A stretch of 64,000 bases of DNA from Hydrogenispora sp. (GTDB lineage: Bacteria > Bacillota > UBA4882 > UBA10575), in the NCBI GenBank assembly GCA_012837705.1, contig DUQQ01000011.1, positions 1 through 64,000 on the forward strand, given 5' to 3'. Numbering within the stretch: the stretch's first letter is position 1; each line of letters starts with the position of its first letter. Positions 62,933 through 64,000 of the stretch are shown here, one piece after another. A program made the translations under genes and the position numbers. The notes beneath the pieces are model-generated. The model was not told where the DNA came from. It worked only from the letters and a program-made list of their open reading frames with translations, and did no database searches.

Positions 62933-63844
62933 CTATTTAACCGCCAACATCCGTTCGAGACTACGGCGGGCTTGTGAATGGATTGGCTCCGGTACGGTAA
63001 TCACCGGTTGGAGCGTGCGGAGGGCAGTGGCCACATCCGCTAAGGTCGTTTTTTTCATGTTTGGACAGACCAGTTTGGGAGTTAAAAGATAGAAACGTTT
63101 ATCCGGGTAACGCTTTTTTAGACCATGGATGATGCCCATCTCGGTGCCGATAATAAATGTGGAGGCATCCATCTTCGCCACTTGTTCGACAATCTGTTTC
63201 GTACTGCCGATAAAATCGGCGTGGGCGATGACCTCTGGTCGGCACTCGGGATGGATTAAAAGCTTGGCTTCCGGATGGGCCTGTTTTACCTTTTCAACCT
63301 CATCGACGGAGACCTGGTGATGGGTACGGCAGAACCCAGGCCACAGATGGAACTTTTTCTCCGGGATCTGAGCAGCAACATAGCTCCCCAGGTTTTGGTC
63401 GGGAAGAAAAATGATCTCCTCTTCGGCTAAAGAGCGCACGACTTTTACCGTATTGGAAGAAGTGCAACAGATGTCACTGACCGCCTTGACCGCGGCACTG
63501 GTGTTCACGTAAGCGACGACTGCCGCCTGGGGATATTTTGCCCGCCACTCTTTGACGGTCTCGGCGTCGGCCATATCCGCCATGGGACAGCCGGCTTCGG
63601 GAGCAGGCAGTAAAACCGTTTTTTCGGGGGAAAGAAGGGCGGCACTTTCCGCCATGAAATGGACACCACATAAAACAAGAACCGAATGGGGTGAATCGGC
63701 CGCCAAACGGCTTAACTCCAGCGAATCACCGACAAAATCGGCGATATCCTGCACCTCATCGTTTTGGTAAGTGTGGGCTAAGATCAAAGCATCTCTTTCT
63801 GCTTTTAACTTTTGGATTTCCGTGATCAACTCAAGTTGTGACAT
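62933..63844 (-). CDS. nadA: quinolinate synthase
   Basis: NadA condenses iminoaspartate with dihydroxyacetone phosphate to quinolinate, using a [4Fe-4S] cluster. The 303-aa protein has the three repeats of the fold. The cluster cysteines are visible in LVLCGVHFMAES (about 83), HPECRPEV (about 195) and KLVCPNMKKTT (about 280). The ATG at 63844 follows AAGGGGGG. It is the first gene of nadABC, with a promoter just upstream. The short NadA without an extra N-terminal domain is the usual Firmicutes form. Confidence 0.96.
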   Translation of the reverse strand: MSQLELITEIQKLKAERDALILAHTYQNDEVQDIADFVGDSLELSRLAADSPHSVLVLCGVHFMAESAALLSPEKTVLLPAPEAGCPMADMADAETVKEWRAKYPQAAVVAYVNTSAAVKAVSDICCTSSNTVKVVRSLAEEEIIFLPDQNLGSYVAAQIPEKKFHLWPGFCRTHHQVSVDEVEKVKQAHPEAKLLIHPECRPEVIAHADFIGSTKQIVEQVAKMDASTFIIGTEMGIIHGLKKRYPDKRFYLLTPKLVCPNMKKTTLADVATALRTLQPVITVPEPIHSQARRSLERMLAVK

Positions 63845-63869
63845 TTACTACCCCCCTTATGTCATTTTA

Positions 63870-63897
63870 ATTGTATCGTTATTTCACCGTTTGTCAA
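63870..63897 (-). promoter_or_regulatory. sigma-A promoter of nadABC
   Basis: On the minus strand, a perfect TTGACA (plus 63892-63897) and TACAAT (plus 63870-63875) are separated by 16 bases, 26 bases before the nadA start. The remaining bases to 64000 show no gene I can support. Confidence 0.75.
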
Positions 63898-64000
63898 TTC
63901 GTATGGAAATAATGAAAAAACTGCTTAACAGTAAATTTACCATTTGCCGCGTTTTTTAACGAAAGGCGCTTCACTTCTTCTCGGTCCTGCGGTAAAATGG

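Overview
The window is a chromosomal origin region from a spore-forming member of the Firmicutes (Bacillota). The gene order parB-parA-rsmG-mnmG-mnmE-jag-yidC-yidD-rnpA-rpmH-[oriC]-dnaA-[oriC]-dnaN-S4-recF-DUF721-remB-gyrB-gyrA is the conserved Gram-positive origin layout. Two exact copies of the Firmicutes parS palindrome lie next to parA/parB. A ypeB germination gene, with a sigma-G-like promoter in front of it, points to endospores. Several features hint at a cell with an outer membrane: a PorV/TraF-like beta-barrel candidate ending in Phe, a MetQ without a lipobox cysteine, and a YibQ-type divergent deacetylase beside CtpA and FtsEX. Base composition is moderate, and TTG/GTG starts behind strong AGGAGG sites are common. 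I cannot name the species. A lineage near Limnochordia/Hydrogenispora would fit, but that is inference.

Layout. 0.3-8.6 kb (minus): chromosome partition, tRNA/rRNA modification, and the membrane-insertion and RNase P genes. 8.6-10.7 kb: dnaA with DnaA-box clusters on both sides. 10.7-22 kb (plus): sliding clamp, RecF, gyrase, a YhaN/Rad50-like protein with a ruined P-loop, HtrA and RlmH. 22-25.7 kb: a secreted modular GH30 xylanase-type enzyme and a small GH73 glucosaminidase. 25.9-33 kb: DegV, a MetNIQ methionine transporter, a HAD phosphatase, a DUF819 membrane protein and a GNAT-like protein. 33-42.3 kb (minus): UvrBA with its own promoter and LexA-like site, the deacetylase/CtpA/FtsX/FtsE envelope group and an unknown 116-residue protein. 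42.3-53.3 kb: a cyclic-2,3-diphosphoglycerate-synthetase-like protein, small DUF2007 and DUF1540 proteins, a ZIP transporter, a YdcZ-like transporter, YpeB, an atypical IMP dehydrogenase, DUF1015 and HelD. 53.5-64 kb: a Cof-type HAD phosphatase, three tandem M42 aminopeptidases, the beta-barrel candidate, a LysE-type exporter, an FRG-domain protein and the nadA-nadB-nadC operon.

How the genes work together. The left half supports replication initiation, segregation and early gene expression. The right half mixes housekeeping (excision repair, divisome, GTP and NAD synthesis) with nutrient functions (xylan attack, methionine uptake, peptide breakdown by the M42 enzymes).

The most unexpected signals are four. 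First, a diverged, apparently structured repeat of about 150 bp occurs three times (6.1, 25.8 and 42.4 kb). Second, the YhaN-like ATPase has lost its Walker A residues while its flanks are intact. Third, a 27-codon ORF resembling the start of argininosuccinate synthase runs straight into a terminator. Fourth, three tandem M42 peptidase paralogues are translationally coupled. I see no tRNA or rRNA gene, no CRISPR array and no intact insertion sequence.
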